Positions 9,546 to 18,671 of a stretch of DNA of 64,000 bases are shown here, one piece after another. The stretch is from Cognatundibacterium squillarum (lineage in GTDB: Bacteria > Pseudomonadota > Gammaproteobacteria > Burkholderiales > Burkholderiaceae_D): contig NZ_BMYU01000005.1 in NCBI RefSeq assembly GCF_014652435.1, positions 233,527-297,526 of the forward strand. Direction: 5' to 3'. The notes under the pieces were generated by a model. That model made no database searches. It worked only from the letters and a program-made list of their open reading frames with translations, and was not told the DNA's origin. The first letter of the stretch is position 1. Each line of letters starts with the position of its first letter. The translations under genes were made by a program, and so were the position numbers.

Positions 9546-10061
9546 TTACTTATTCACGCGGCGCAATTCATCCAGTATGAATAGCGCAGCACCGAGGCAG
9601 ATTGCGCTGTCAGCCAGATTGAAGGCCGGGAAATGGTAAATTTCCTGATAATGAAAATCCAGAAAATCGATCACATGACCATACAGTACACGGTCGATCA
9701 CATTGCCGATGGCACCGCCCATGATCAGTGACAAGGCTGCGCAAAACAGTTTCTGGCTACTATTTTTGAACAAAAGCCAGCTGATATAGGCCGATGCACC
9801 CAGACCCAGCGCGGTAAAGAAATAGCGCTGCCAGCCGGATTCAGCTGCCAGGAAGCTGAATGCTGCTCCTTTGTTGTACACCAGCGTCAGATTAAAAAAC
9901 GAGGTCACGCTCAGCGTTTCAGCATAGCTGAACAGACGTGTGATTGTGATCTTGGTAACCTGATCAAGTAAAACGATGATGGCGGCAATGCCGAGCCACA
10001 GAATAAACGCGCTGTTAGAACGGGAATTGCCAACCGGCAGCACTTTCTTTTTGGTTGCCAT
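9546..10061 (-). CDS. lspA: Prolipoprotein signal peptidase II
   Basis: A 171-residue inner-membrane aspartic protease that removes signal peptides from diacylglyceryl-modified prolipoproteins. Four membrane helices are evident. The conserved elements are [27 protein letters not shown] (first catalytic Asp) and [11 protein letters not shown] (second catalytic Asp). It follows ileS after a terminator-like hairpin and leads into coaBC with nine bases between them. Confidence 0.96.
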   Translation of the reverse strand: MATKKKVLPVGNSRSNSAFILWLGIAAIIVLLDQVTKITITRLFSYAETLSVTSFFNLTLVYNKGAAFSFLAAESGWQRYFFTALGLGASAYISWLLFKNSSQKLFCAALSLIMGGAIGNVIDRVLYGHVIDFLDFHYQEIYHFPAFNLADSAICLGAALFILDELRRVNK

Positions 10062-10124
10062 AAGGTGTGTCAGTAATTTCAGGATAGTTATTCAGGATTG
10101 AATGGGCAGCTAGGTTGTGACGCA

Positions 10125-10154
10125 GAAAAAAGCGGGGAAGATCCCCGCTTTTTT
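10125..10154 (-). terminator. Terminator or attenuator after ileS, before lspA
   Basis: AAAAAAGCGGGGA paired with TCCCCGCTTTTTT. It lies between ileS and lspA, so either lspA has its own promoter or read-through is partial. Confidence 0.75.
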
Positions 10155-10162
10155 GTCACGCA

Positions 10163-13030
10163 TCAGGCAAACTGACGCGCTTCACCTGCTCCGAACAAAT
10201 TGCTGTGGCAGCGGCCGCACAGACCGGCATGGTCTGCATGGCTGCCAACATCGGCACGGTAATGCCAGCAGCGTTCGCATTTCTGATGGGTAGATGGCGT
10301 GACCAGTACCTGTTCTTCTTCCGCAGTTGCTACTTCACGCACGACAGCAGCAGAGACGATCAGCGGGAATTTCAGGTCATCGGCAAAGCTGCTGAGTACG
10401 GCGAATTTTTCACCGCTGGCGAAAATTTCCAGTTCTGCCTGCAGAGAAGAACCGATTTTGCCTTCCATGCGGACTTCTTCCAGTTGCTTGGTCACCTGAT
10501 TACGCACGTCGCGCAGAATTGCGTAACGTGCCAGCAGTGCTTCCGCGTCAGAAATTGCCGGTAACTGGTAGAAGGTCTGCGTGAAAATCGTTTCGTCGCT
10601 GTCTTTGAAAGTTTGCTCACCGGCGAAGAATGCCCAGGCTTCTTCGGCGGTGAAAGACAATACCGGTGCCAGCAGGCGCAGCATCGTATGGGTCAGATGC
10701 CAGATCGCAGTCTGTGCAGAACGGCGCGCCGGAGAGTTCACACCGCTGGTGTACAGGCGGTCTTTCAGTACGTCCAGATAGAAACCACCGAGGTCTTCCG
10801 AGCAGTAAGTCTGCAGTTTGGCGACGACAGGATGGAATTCATATTTGTCGAAATGTGCCAGCACTTCGGTTTGCAGTGCATTCACACTGGCAATCGCGAA
10901 ACGGTCGATTTCCAGCATCTCGCTGATCGCGACGGAATCGGTTGCCGGATTGAAGTCCGAAGTATTTGCCAGCAGGAAGCGCAGGGTGTTACGGATACGG
11001 CGGTAGGCTTCGGTCACGCGCTTCAGGATTTCATCAGAAATCGAGAGTTCGCCGGAGTAGTCGGTCGATGCCACCCACAGACGCAGAATGTCGGCGCCCA
11101 GCGTGTCAGTGATTTCGCGTGGTGCAATTGTGTTGCCCAGCGATTTCGACATCTTGCGGCCTTCGCCATCCACGGTAAAGCCGTGTGTCAGCAGCGCTTT
11201 GTACGGCGCACGGCCATCCAGCATAGAGCCGGTCAGCAGGGAAGAGTGGAACCAGCCGCGATGCTGATCCGAACCTTCCAGATACAGATCGGCAGGGAAG
11301 CTCAGTTGTTCCGCATGGGAACCGCGCAATACGGTTTTGTGGGTGATGCCGGAATCAAACCACACATCCAGTGTGTCGCGGTTTTTCTCGTACATCGCCG
11401 CATCTTCTGCGCCCAGCAATTCTTCCGCGGTCAGTGCATGCCAGGCTTCGATACCTTGCTGCTCAACACGTTGTGCGATCTGTTCCAGCAATTCTGGTGT
11501 ACGCGGATGCAGGGCACCGGTTTCTTTGTGGATAAAGAATGCCATCGGCACGCCCCACTGACGTTGGCGCGACAGGGTCCAGTCCGGACGGTTGGCAATC
11601 ATGCCTTGCAGGCGTGCTTTACCCCATGCAGGGAAGAAGGCAGTTTGCTCAACCGCATTCAGCGCTGTGGTACGCAGGGAATCACCACCGTCTTTCGGTG
11701 TGTTATCCATGCTGGCGAACCATTGCGACGTGGCACGGTAAATAATCGGTGTTTTATGACGCCAGCAGTGCATGTAGCTGTGGTCAAACATTTTCAGCGA
11801 GAACAGCGTGCCGGCATTGCGCAATGCTTCGCAGATCGGTTTGGACGCTTCCCAGATCGTCATGCCGGCAAACAGCGGCAGCGTGGATGCATAGCGGCCA
11901 TCGCCCATGACCGGCGCGATGATGTCGGCATCTTTCATGCCGTGGGCTTTGCAGGACTGGAAGTCTTCGATACCGTAAGCCGGTGCGGAGTGCACCACGC
12001 CGGTACCGCTGTCGGTGGTCACGTAGTCGCCCAGATACACCGGCGACAGACGTGCATAACCTTCGTGGGCAGCGGTCAGCGGATGTTTGAAGCTGATGCC
12101 AGCCAGTTTTTCACCGGTGGTGGTAGCGATGACTTCGCCTTGCAATTCCCAGCGTTGCAGGCTGCTTTCCACCAGATCCTGTGCGATCAGCAACAGAATG
12201 GTTTCGCCGTTACGTTCGGTTTTGACCAGCGCATACACCACTTCCGGATGCATATTCAGCGCCTGATTCGACGGGATGGTCCACGGTGTGGTGGTCCAGA
12301 TCACGCAGTAACCAGTTTGTACCGGCAGGGCGCTGAGGCCGAATGCCGCAGCCAGTTTGTCGTGTTCCGCAAACGGGAAGCCGACGTCGATAGACGGATC
12401 ACGTTTGTTTTCGTATTCAACTTCTGCTTCTGCCAGCGCGGAGCCACAGTCGAAACACCAGTTCACCGGTTTCAGACCACGGTACACATAGCCTTTTTCC
12501 AGCAGCGTACCAAGCGCACGGATTTCGTCCGCTTCGTTGCTGAAGTTCATGGTTTTGTAAGGATTGTCCCATTCGCCCAGCACACCCAGACGGCGGAAGC
12601 CGGCTTTCTGGTTATCGATTTGCTGATTCGCGTAAGCGCGGGCTTTCTGGATCACTTCATCCACCGGCAGGTTTTTGCCGTGCAGTTTTTCGATCTGAAT
12701 TTCGATCGGCATGCCGTGGCAATCCCAGCCCGGTACATACGGTGCATCAAAGCCGCCCAGTGTGCGTGCTTTGATAATCATGTCTTTCAGAATTTTATTG
12801 ACGGCGTGGCCCAGATGGATGTCGCCGTTGGCATACGGCGGACCATCGTGCAGGATGAATTTCGGACGACCGGCAGCGGCTTTGCGTACACGTTCGTAGA
12901 TTTGTTTATCCTGCCATTGTTTTACCCAGTTCGGTTCGCGCTTGGCCAGATCGCCGCGCATAGGGAAAGCGGTTTCGGTCATATTGACCGGATATTTGCT
13001 GGCAGGTTTCGCCGTTTTCTTATCAGACAT
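10163..13030 (-). CDS. ileS: Isoleucyl-tRNA synthetase
   Basis: A 955-residue class I synthetase that charges tRNA-Ile and edits misactivated valine. The HIGH motif appears as [11 protein letters not shown] near residue 70, the CP1 editing domain follows ([14 protein letters not shown]), the KMSKS motif lies in [12 protein letters not shown], and the C-terminus carries a zinc-binding CERCWHYR...CGRC. These mark the bacterial ileS1 type. It is preceded by ribF, 72 bases upstream on the same strand, the usual order. Confidence 0.98.
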   Translation of the reverse strand: MSDKKTAKPASKYPVNMTETAFPMRGDLAKREPNWVKQWQDKQIYERVRKAAAGRPKFILHDGPPYANGDIHLGHAVNKILKDMIIKARTLGGFDAPYVPGWDCHGMPIEIQIEKLHGKNLPVDEVIQKARAYANQQIDNQKAGFRRLGVLGEWDNPYKTMNFSNEADEIRALGTLLEKGYVYRGLKPVNWCFDCGSALAEAEVEYENKRDPSIDVGFPFAEHDKLAAAFGLSALPVQTGYCVIWTTTPWTIPSNQALNMHPEVVYALVKTERNGETILLLIAQDLVESSLQRWELQGEVIATTTGEKLAGISFKHPLTAAHEGYARLSPVYLGDYVTTDSGTGVVHSAPAYGIEDFQSCKAHGMKDADIIAPVMGDGRYASTLPLFAGMTIWEASKPICEALRNAGTLFSLKMFDHSYMHCWRHKTPIIYRATSQWFASMDNTPKDGGDSLRTTALNAVEQTAFFPAWGKARLQGMIANRPDWTLSRQRQWGVPMAFFIHKETGALHPRTPELLEQIAQRVEQQGIEAWHALTAEELLGAEDAAMYEKNRDTLDVWFDSGITHKTVLRGSHAEQLSFPADLYLEGSDQHRGWFHSSLLTGSMLDGRAPYKALLTHGFTVDGEGRKMSKSLGNTIAPREITDTLGADILRLWVASTDYSGELSISDEILKRVTEAYRRIRNTLRFLLANTSDFNPATDSVAISEMLEIDRFAIASVNALQTEVLAHFDKYEFHPVVAKLQTYCSEDLGGFYLDVLKDRLYTSGVNSPARRSAQTAIWHLTHTMLRLLAPVLSFTAEEAWAFFAGEQTFKDSDETIFTQTFYQLPAISDAEALLARYAILRDVRNQVTKQLEEVRMEGKIGSSLQAELEIFASGEKFAVLSSFADDLKFPLIVSAAVVREVATAEEEQVLVTPSTHQKCERCWHYRADVGSHADHAGLCGRCHSNLFGAGEARQFA

Positions 13031-13102
13031 AATTAAGAGAATTTGCTAAAAATGGTTGGACTCACCGGAGCGCCGGTGCGGAAAGCGGGTGTTTTCCGGT
13101 GG

Positions 13103-14107
13103 TCAAATTCGGTCGGTTGCGGAACTGGCAGGGATACGCGCCTGATCGCGGAAATACGCTCTGGCCTGACTTGCATCGTTTTCGATGGCGGCGGTCAGGG
13201 TTTCCAGATCATGGTATTTCTCTTCATCGCGCAGTTTTTGCAGGAATTCAATCTGCACGACTTTGCCGTAAGCGTGGCCGCTGTAATCGAATACATGCGT
13301 TTCCAGCAGCACGCGGCCATTGTCTTCCACGGTGGGACGCACACCCAGACTGGCGACGCCCGGTAAAGGTTGATCAGACAGGCCATGTACCTGCACCACG
13401 AAAATACCGCTGACGGCAGGGCGCTGATGCGCGATACGCAGATTCAGGGTCGGGAAGCCGATCGTGCGGCCCAGTTTTTGACCGTGTACCACGTGGCCGG
13501 AAATGCGGTAGCTGTGGCCGAGTAAATCGCTGGCATGGCTGAAATCACCGGCGGCCAGTGCGGCGCGCACAGCGGAAGAAGAAATACGGATGTCACCGTT
13601 TTTGACGGCGGGTAACACACTGACTTCAAAGCCATAGCGCTGGCCGGCTTCTTTCAGGGTGTCGGTATTGCCGGCGCGGCGTGCGCCGAAACAGAAATCT
13701 TCACCGACCATCAGCCATTTCACATGCAGACCTTCCACCAGAATCTGGCGGATAAATTCTTCCGGTGACAGCGATGCAAAATGCTGATTGAAGTGTTCCA
13801 CAATCACGCGGTCAACACCGGCGTTTTGCAGGGATGATAAGTTGTCACGCAGATTGGCAATCCGGGTTGGTGCTTTGGAAACATCGCCGGCCAGACGTGC
13901 AAAGAAAGCACGCGGGTGCGGCTCAAAGGTCATGACCGCAGATTCCAGTCCGAGCCGGTCTGCCGCAGCGCGCAAATGGGCGAGCAGCGTCTGGTGTCCG
14001 AGATGAACACCGTCAAAATTACCGATTGCCAGCGCGCATGGTGCACGCGAGGCGGCGTTAGGAAGTCCGCGAAATACCCTCATTGTTTCCGGAAAAATCT
14101 GCTGCAA
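13103..14107 (-). CDS. ribF: Bifunctional riboflavin kinase / FAD synthetase
   Basis: A 334-residue enzyme making FMN and then FAD. The N-terminal FMN adenylyltransferase domain shows GNFDGVHLGHQTLL (residues about 28-41) and SSSAVRAALAAGD. The C-terminal flavokinase domain shows GHVVHGQKLGRTIGFPTLNL and the NGRVLLETHVFDYSGHAYG segment with its catalytic glutamate. Typical RibF proteins are 310-330 residues. It heads the minus-strand block ribF-ileS-lspA-coaBC-dut. Confidence 0.96.
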   Translation of the reverse strand: MQQIFPETMRVFRGLPNAASRAPCALAIGNFDGVHLGHQTLLAHLRAAADRLGLESAVMTFEPHPRAFFARLAGDVSKAPTRIANLRDNLSSLQNAGVDRVIVEHFNQHFASLSPEEFIRQILVEGLHVKWLMVGEDFCFGARRAGNTDTLKEAGQRYGFEVSVLPAVKNGDIRISSSAVRAALAAGDFSHASDLLGHSYRISGHVVHGQKLGRTIGFPTLNLRIAHQRPAVSGIFVVQVHGLSDQPLPGVASLGVRPTVEDNGRVLLETHVFDYSGHAYGKVVQIEFLQKLRDEEKYHDLETLTAAIENDASQARAYFRDQARIPASSATDRI

Positions 14108-14420
14108 AGCGTCAGATTATAAATGCTTTCGGCCATTTCAGCCGCAAATTGCCTGTGTTTGCGCCAGAAGAACGCCTCGGTTGGCTTGTTCTCTGCAGAT
14201 GCCGGCCTTGTTGCGTCGCACTGATCTGTGCTGTTCAGGCGTCAGGTGCAGGTTGCGGGCGGTCAAAAAGCCGTTTTTCAGCCCAAATGCGGTGTTCTGC
14301 ACAGAAAAAAGCCGGTTTTTGACGGACGTCCGCAGAAACACTCGCTGAGCGGGCAGATGGAATTTTGCCCGAATGACGATTTCTGCAGAGTCGCACCGGC
14401 TGTTCTGTGACGGATCAGGA
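14108..14420. other. Intergenic stretch holding a dispersed repeat copy
   Basis: A 313-base gap between ribF and a small minus-strand gene. Apart from the repeat copy at 14285-14356 I see no gene. Several short A-run/GCCGG/T-run blocks make weak hairpins that may end the upstream minus-strand unit. Confidence 0.5.
14285..14356 (-). repeat. Dispersed intergenic repeat, copy 1 (inverted relative to copies 4 and 5)
   Basis: Read on the minus strand this gives CTGCCCGCTCAGC, the palindrome CGGACGTCCG, a poly-A/CCGG/poly-T block, CTGTGCAGAA and CCGCATTT. The same blocks occur in the same order at 47398-47507 and 48836-48945. By eye the identity is around three quarters. The left end (AAATGCGGTGTTCTGCACAG on the plus strand) matches the element at 18251 in 19 of 20 bases. 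Confidence 0.75.
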
Positions 14421-14633
14421 TCAGTGGTGATGCGACCAGGTTACAGAATCGGAAGCCAGATAGGAGGCAACTGCTTCTTTATCGCCGGTGGCATGCTTCA
14501 TCACTTGTCCGCAATCGCAAATGCCCTGATACGGAGAAATATGGGAGCAGGCTGACACTTTTTGCAGAAACACTTTGACCGGTTTCTGGCAGGAAGTGCA
14601 TTTAAAGGTCAGGATGCGGGCGGGTTTGGACAT
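14421..14633 (-). CDS. Small zinc-ribbon-like protein, function unknown
   Basis: A 70-residue protein starting MSKPARILTFKCTSCQKPVK with a CxxC pair at residues 12-15, further cysteines including CDCG near residue 40, and a C-terminal SHHH. The cysteine/histidine pattern suggests a small metal-binding (zinc ribbon) fold, though the second pair is spaced unusually (C-D-C). No known family comes to mind. It stands alone, 130 bases downstream of no obvious partner on its strand. The start is supported by a GAGAG purine stretch before the ATG. Confidence 0.6.
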   Translation of the reverse strand: MSKPARILTFKCTSCQKPVKVFLQKVSACSHISPYQGICDCGQVMKHATGDKEAVASYLASDSVTWSHHH

Positions 14634-14762
14634 AGAACACTCTCAGAATTTCAGAAAAACAAATCAACACAAACAACAAAAAACAAACAGCGAAAGACGA
14701 TCAGCAAGGACGCGCAGTGCAGCAACAGTTGTGGTCAGCCAGCAAATGCCGCGCTGACCGGC

Positions 14763-15908
14763 TTACAGGTGATGACGCAAACGCCACAGCGACGTGACTT
14801 CCTGCGAACGGGCGCGGTGCAGCGGATCGGCGTTATCGGTGGCTTTGCCATGACGCGGACGAATATCCATTTTGCCGGCCACCACCAGACCGGCGGCGCT
14901 GATCAGCGTGAATAATTCATCTTTACCGCGCAAACCCAGATGCTCCGCCAGATCCGACATAATCATCCAGGCTTCGCCATCGTCCGTCAGATGCGATTTC
15001 AGGCCATTCAGGAAGCCGCGCAGCATGCGGCTGTCCGGATCGTAGACCGCGTATTCAATCGCGGAACTCGGACGTGCCGGTAACCACGGCGGATTACAGA
15101 TAATCAGCGGTGCTTTGCCTTCCGGAAACAAGTCAGCAGTTTGCAGCGTGACTTGCGATGCCACGCCTAAACGCTGCAGATTGTCCGCCGCGCAAGCCAG
15201 CGCGCGCTGATCCTGATCGGTGGCGATAATGCGGCGCACGCCTTTGCGTGCCAGCACAGCTGCCAGTACGCCGGTACCGGTGCCGATATCAAATGCCAGT
15301 TCATCCGATGGCAGACGGGCTTTTTGTACCAGATCGATGTATTCGCCGCGTATCGGTGAAAACACGCCGTAATACGGATGGATTTTGCCGCCGAGTGCGG
15401 GAATCTCCACACCGTTTTTGCGCCACTCGAATGCACCGATGATGCCCAGCAATTCGCGCAGCGATAAGGCGAAGGCTTCGCCCTCAGTGACGCCTGCCTG
15501 TGTCAGTGCCAGTTTCACATCCGGCGCGCGGCGCAGCGGAATGCGCAGATCGCCGTTCACCGGGATCAGCACCATGCCGAGAATGCGGGCGCGGTGCGCC
15601 TGTGCCTGTCGATGCTGATGGAAGACTTGGGTGATATCGCTGCTGACCGGTTTGGTGTTGCGTGAACTTTTCTTCTCCAGACGGCGTCCCAGTGCCTGTA
15701 CCAGTTGACGGGCCTGATGATAATCACCCTGCCACAATAAGGCCGTGCCTTCGCAAGCCAGTTTATAGGCCTGATCGGCGGGCATGCGGTCATCCGCCAG
15801 CAGCACTTTTTTGGGTGGCGCGCTGCCATTTTCAGAGCGCCACAGGCAGGAGCGTTGTTCGCCGTCCTGCTCCCAGTGCAGGTGGCCGGGGAGAGTGTCA
15901 GAAGTCAT
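14763..15908 (-). CDS. Class I SAM-dependent methyltransferase (N5-glutamine/rRNA-like)
   Basis: A 381-residue protein. The C-terminal half is a Rossmann methyltransferase: motif I ELAFDIGTGTGVLAAVLA, an acidic ATDQDQRAL turn, and the catalytic NPPW (IICNPPWLPA) seen in enzymes that methylate amide or exocyclic amine nitrogens (HemK/PrmC, RlmG/RsmC). The N-terminal 170 residues have no recognised fold and could hold substrate recognition. The ATG at 15908 (MTSDTLPGHL) was chosen over one 16 codons upstream because the extra cysteine-rich stretch looks non-coding. The target is not known. Confidence 0.8.
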   Translation of the reverse strand: MTSDTLPGHLHWEQDGEQRSCLWRSENGSAPPKKVLLADDRMPADQAYKLACEGTALLWQGDYHQARQLVQALGRRLEKKSSRNTKPVSSDITQVFHQHRQAQAHRARILGMVLIPVNGDLRIPLRRAPDVKLALTQAGVTEGEAFALSLRELLGIIGAFEWRKNGVEIPALGGKIHPYYGVFSPIRGEYIDLVQKARLPSDELAFDIGTGTGVLAAVLARKGVRRIIATDQDQRALACAADNLQRLGVASQVTLQTADLFPEGKAPLIICNPPWLPARPSSAIEYAVYDPDSRMLRGFLNGLKSHLTDDGEAWMIMSDLAEHLGLRGKDELFTLISAAGLVVAGKMDIRPRHGKATDNADPLHRARSQEVTSLWRLRHHL

Positions 15909-16129
15909 CACAGTCAGAAATTCCAAAGTACAGCAGCAAAGGGCGTAGTGTAGCAAAGAAGCCGTGATTCACAGAATGCTGGCACTCCGGCCGTATTTTG
16001 TGTTTAATCACCGTTCCCGAAAAATCCTTGCAGCGACGGATGTTGCGCAGGTCAGCGGGGCAGCGGACAAATGCCGCCACACAGGGCAGGCGCAGTTCGC
16101 AGCAAAGAATCATGAACAAGGGATACAAG

Positions 16130-18085
16130 ATGCAAAGTTACAAAGCAATCCTGTCGGCGCTGGCACTCAGCGTGGCGGGCAGCGTGCTGGTGGTGCCGGA
16201 AGCCGCAGCGGTGAATCGCCCTGCAAAAGCGGCGGCGAAAAATACGAAGAAGGCAGCACCTGCAGCAAAAGGAAAATCTGCCAAAGTAGCACCGAAAAAA
16301 GGTGGTAAAGCCAGCGCTAAAGCAGTCAAGGGTGGCAAAGCAGCCAAGCTGGCGCCGAAGCGCGGCGGACATGAAGATATCCGTCTCATTAAAAGTGCGG
16401 AATTTGCGAATACCCGCGCTTATTTCCTGAAAGACTTCTGGCAACAAGACCCGGAAACCGCGATGTCTGCCGGTCGTTACGACGCCGGTAACCGCTTGTC
16501 GATTCCCGATGAAGCGAGCCGCGAACGCTATTTGCAGTTTTGCGAGCGCTGGCTGAAAACGCTGGGCAATATCAATGAAACCTATTTGCCAGCGGCGGAT
16601 AAAACCGATCTCGCGATGATGCGTCAGTATCTGGAAAGCAGCCGCTGGTACATCCAGACTTTCCGCGAATTTGCGTGGAATCCGTCGGTCCACAATGTGG
16701 CCGGTGGTTTTGACAGCCTGATCAATACCCAGTTTGCACCGCTGGAAAAACGCCTGCGGTTAATCAGTGAACGCCTGATTAACGTACCGGCATTTTATGC
16801 GGCAGCTCAGCAAGGCTTGCAGCAACCGACCCGCGAGCATACGCAGCTGGCCGTTGCACAGGCAGCGGGTACGCTGGCGGTGTTTGATCTGATTGCGGAT
16901 CAGGCAAAAACATCCACCCTGAGCAGCACAGAAAAAGCCGATCTGAAATCGCGCTTACAGGACGCACGCGTTGCAGTCACCGGTTACCGTGATTATTTGC
17001 AGAAATTGCTGAACACTACACCGGACAATGGCTGGCGCTCTTTCCGTATCGGTAAAGAATTGTATGAAGCGAAGTTTAAAGCCGATATCCAGTCCGATCT
17101 GACGGCAGAGCAAATGTATCAGAAGGCGCTGGCAGCGAAAGAAGATGCACTGACCCGCATGGCTGCGCTGGCAGATCAGTTATGGCCTAAGGTCATGGGC
17201 GATACGCCGAAGCCGGAAAAAGTGAATCAGCGTATTAAGATGGTCATTGATAAGCTGTCAGAAAAACATGTGAGTGCTGATCAGCTGTATCCGGAAATTC
17301 GCCGTCAGTTGCCGGTGCTGGAAGCATGGATACGTGACAAGCAATTGCTGAATCTGGATGCGAGCAAACCACTGGTGGTGCGTGAAACGCCGGAATACCA
17401 GCGCGGCGTAACGATTGCATCGATAGAAGCGCCGGGCATTTTCCGTCCGCGTGACAACACTTATTACAACGTGACACCGCTGACCGGTCAGTCACCGGAA
17501 CAAATCGAAAGCACGCTGCGTGAATACAATCACTGGGTATTACAGATTCTGAATATCCATGAAGCGATTCCCGGTCATTACACGCAATTGCAGCATGCAA
17601 ATCAGTCGATGTCCGTGATTAAAGCCTTATACGGTAACGGTGCAATGATAGAAGGCTGGGCGGTGTACAGCGAACGCATGATGCTGGAATCCGGCTACGG
17701 CGGTGACACGCCGGAAATGTGGCTGATGTATTACAAATGGAATCTGCGTACGATCTGCAATACCATCCTCGATTACTCGGTGCATGTACTGGGGATGACG
17801 CAGGAGGAAGCGCTGCGTTTCCTGATGGAAGATGCATTCCAGACGCAAGCTGAAGCACGCGGTAAGTGGTCGCGGGTGCAGTACAGCTCGGTACAGCTGA
17901 CCAGTTATTTCAGCGGTTATGCCGACATCATGGCGTTCCGTGATCAGCAAAAACAAAAGCTGGGTAAGGATTTCCGTCTGAAAGACTTCCACGAGCAATT
18001 CCTTAGCTACGGCAGTGCGCCGGTGGCGATGATACGTAAAATGATGGAAGAGGCGCAGAAGAAACCGGAACCAGCGGCGGAGTAA
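16130..18085 (+). CDS. DUF885 family protein (secreted, metallopeptidase-like) with lysine-rich tail
   Basis: A 651-residue protein. Residues 1-27 form a signal peptide. Residues 28-80 are an extended lysine/alanine/proline tract with 15 lysines (for example KKAAPAAKGKSAKVAPKKGG) and almost no acidic residues. The rest is a DUF885 domain with the HEAIPGHY motif at about 477-484, a zinc-site pattern resembling HExxH-type peptidases, and downstream EGWAVYSERMMLE. Family members are presumed metallopeptidases, but few substrates are known. The ATG at 16130 is preceded by AAGGGA; an alternative ATG at 16112 is weaker. Confidence 0.85.
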   Translation: MQSYKAILSALALSVAGSVLVVPEAAAVNRPAKAAAKNTKKAAPAAKGKSAKVAPKKGGKASAKAVKGGKAAKLAPKRGGHEDIRLIKSAEFANTRAYFLKDFWQQDPETAMSAGRYDAGNRLSIPDEASRERYLQFCERWLKTLGNINETYLPAADKTDLAMMRQYLESSRWYIQTFREFAWNPSVHNVAGGFDSLINTQFAPLEKRLRLISERLINVPAFYAAAQQGLQQPTREHTQLAVAQAAGTLAVFDLIADQAKTSTLSSTEKADLKSRLQDARVAVTGYRDYLQKLLNTTPDNGWRSFRIGKELYEAKFKADIQSDLTAEQMYQKALAAKEDALTRMAALADQLWPKVMGDTPKPEKVNQRIKMVIDKLSEKHVSADQLYPEIRRQLPVLEAWIRDKQLLNLDASKPLVVRETPEYQRGVTIASIEAPGIFRPRDNTYYNVTPLTGQSPEQIESTLREYNHWVLQILNIHEAIPGHYTQLQHANQSMSVIKALYGNGAMIEGWAVYSERMMLESGYGGDTPEMWLMYYKWNLRTICNTILDYSVHVLGMTQEEALRFLMEDAFQTQAEARGKWSRVQYSSVQLTSYFSGYADIMAFRDQQKQKLGKDFRLKDFHEQFLSYGSAPVAMIRKMMEEAQKKPEPAAE

Positions 18086-18250
18086 TTGTTTGCTGCGGGA
18101 ACGGAGGTTCTTGTTACACCGTTTCCGTATTGCAGGCAGGTTTCCGGTAGTAACAGACGAGCGGGCGATATGCCCGCTTTTTTGTTTCCCGCAGGCATCT
18201 TCGTACTGACGCGCAATCCGGAATCGCGAATTCCGCACAGAAAATGCCTG

Positions 18251-18305
18251 AAATGCGGTGTACTGCACAGCACCCGCCTTGTCGTCGGCAGAAAGTCTGG
18301 TTTTC
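18251..18305 (+). repeat. Dispersed intergenic repeat, copy 2 (55-bp subtype)
   Basis: Matches 30946-31000 in about 45 of 55 positions without gaps. Identical blocks are AAATGCGG, TGCACAGCACCC and GTCGTCGGCAGAAAGTCTG. The left 20 bases also match copy 1 at 14285 in 19 positions, linking the two subtypes. Confidence 0.75.
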
Positions 18306-18571
18306 ACAACATGGCATGTGACGAAAATCGCACACTTTGGCGCTTTTCTGTGGTTTTTATGCCGAAAGAATAAATCTTCCAAATCCTCAGTAACAAAACT
18401 GACATTTGTCGGTGCTAACCTGCGAAACGTTTGCGCAAACGTTTGCTGTTGATAACGTCTGTTATCTCCGTGGAAATGTTTTGTACAGGCAAAAATCATA
18501 ATCAAAAATACACGAAAAACCGTTCCGTACCGGACGGTGCTGGCAGGCAGACATCTTGGGGGAATACTGCA

Positions 18572-18595
18572 CACCCTGCGCTGATGCGCAGGGTG
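18572..18595. promoter_or_regulatory. GC-rich hairpin upstream of the PHP gene
   Basis: A perfect 10-bp stem CACCCTGCGC / GCGCAGGGTG with a TGAT loop, about 75 bases before the start. It shares the core CACCCTGCG with the larger hairpin before dgkA. No T run follows, so it is not a standard terminator. Confidence 0.5.
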
Positions 18596-18671
18596 GCAGG
18601 ACTGCGTTCGACTACCCGGAGTGTGCAGGCGCAGCAGCGCTGGTGCCGGACTTCACTCTGCAGGGAGTCTT

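Larger units (their letters stand above)
18086..18671. other. 586-base noncoding stretch: a repeat copy, a hairpin and probable promoter region
   Basis: No convincing gene. It contains a GCGGGC-AT-GCCCGC hairpin with a T run near 18158-18185 that likely terminates the DUF885 gene, the repeat copy at 18251-18305, and the hairpin at 18572-18595. The palindrome TTTGCGCAAA near 18430-18440 is an operator-like sequence of unknown role. The final 100 bases presumably carry the promoter of the PHP gene. Confidence 0.5.

Noticed and set aside
10613..13036. An 807-codon open frame on the plus strand opposite ileS
   Set aside because: It mirrors ileS, whose codon bias keeps the antisense frame open. 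No family motifs and a composition unlike proteins. ileS itself is certain.
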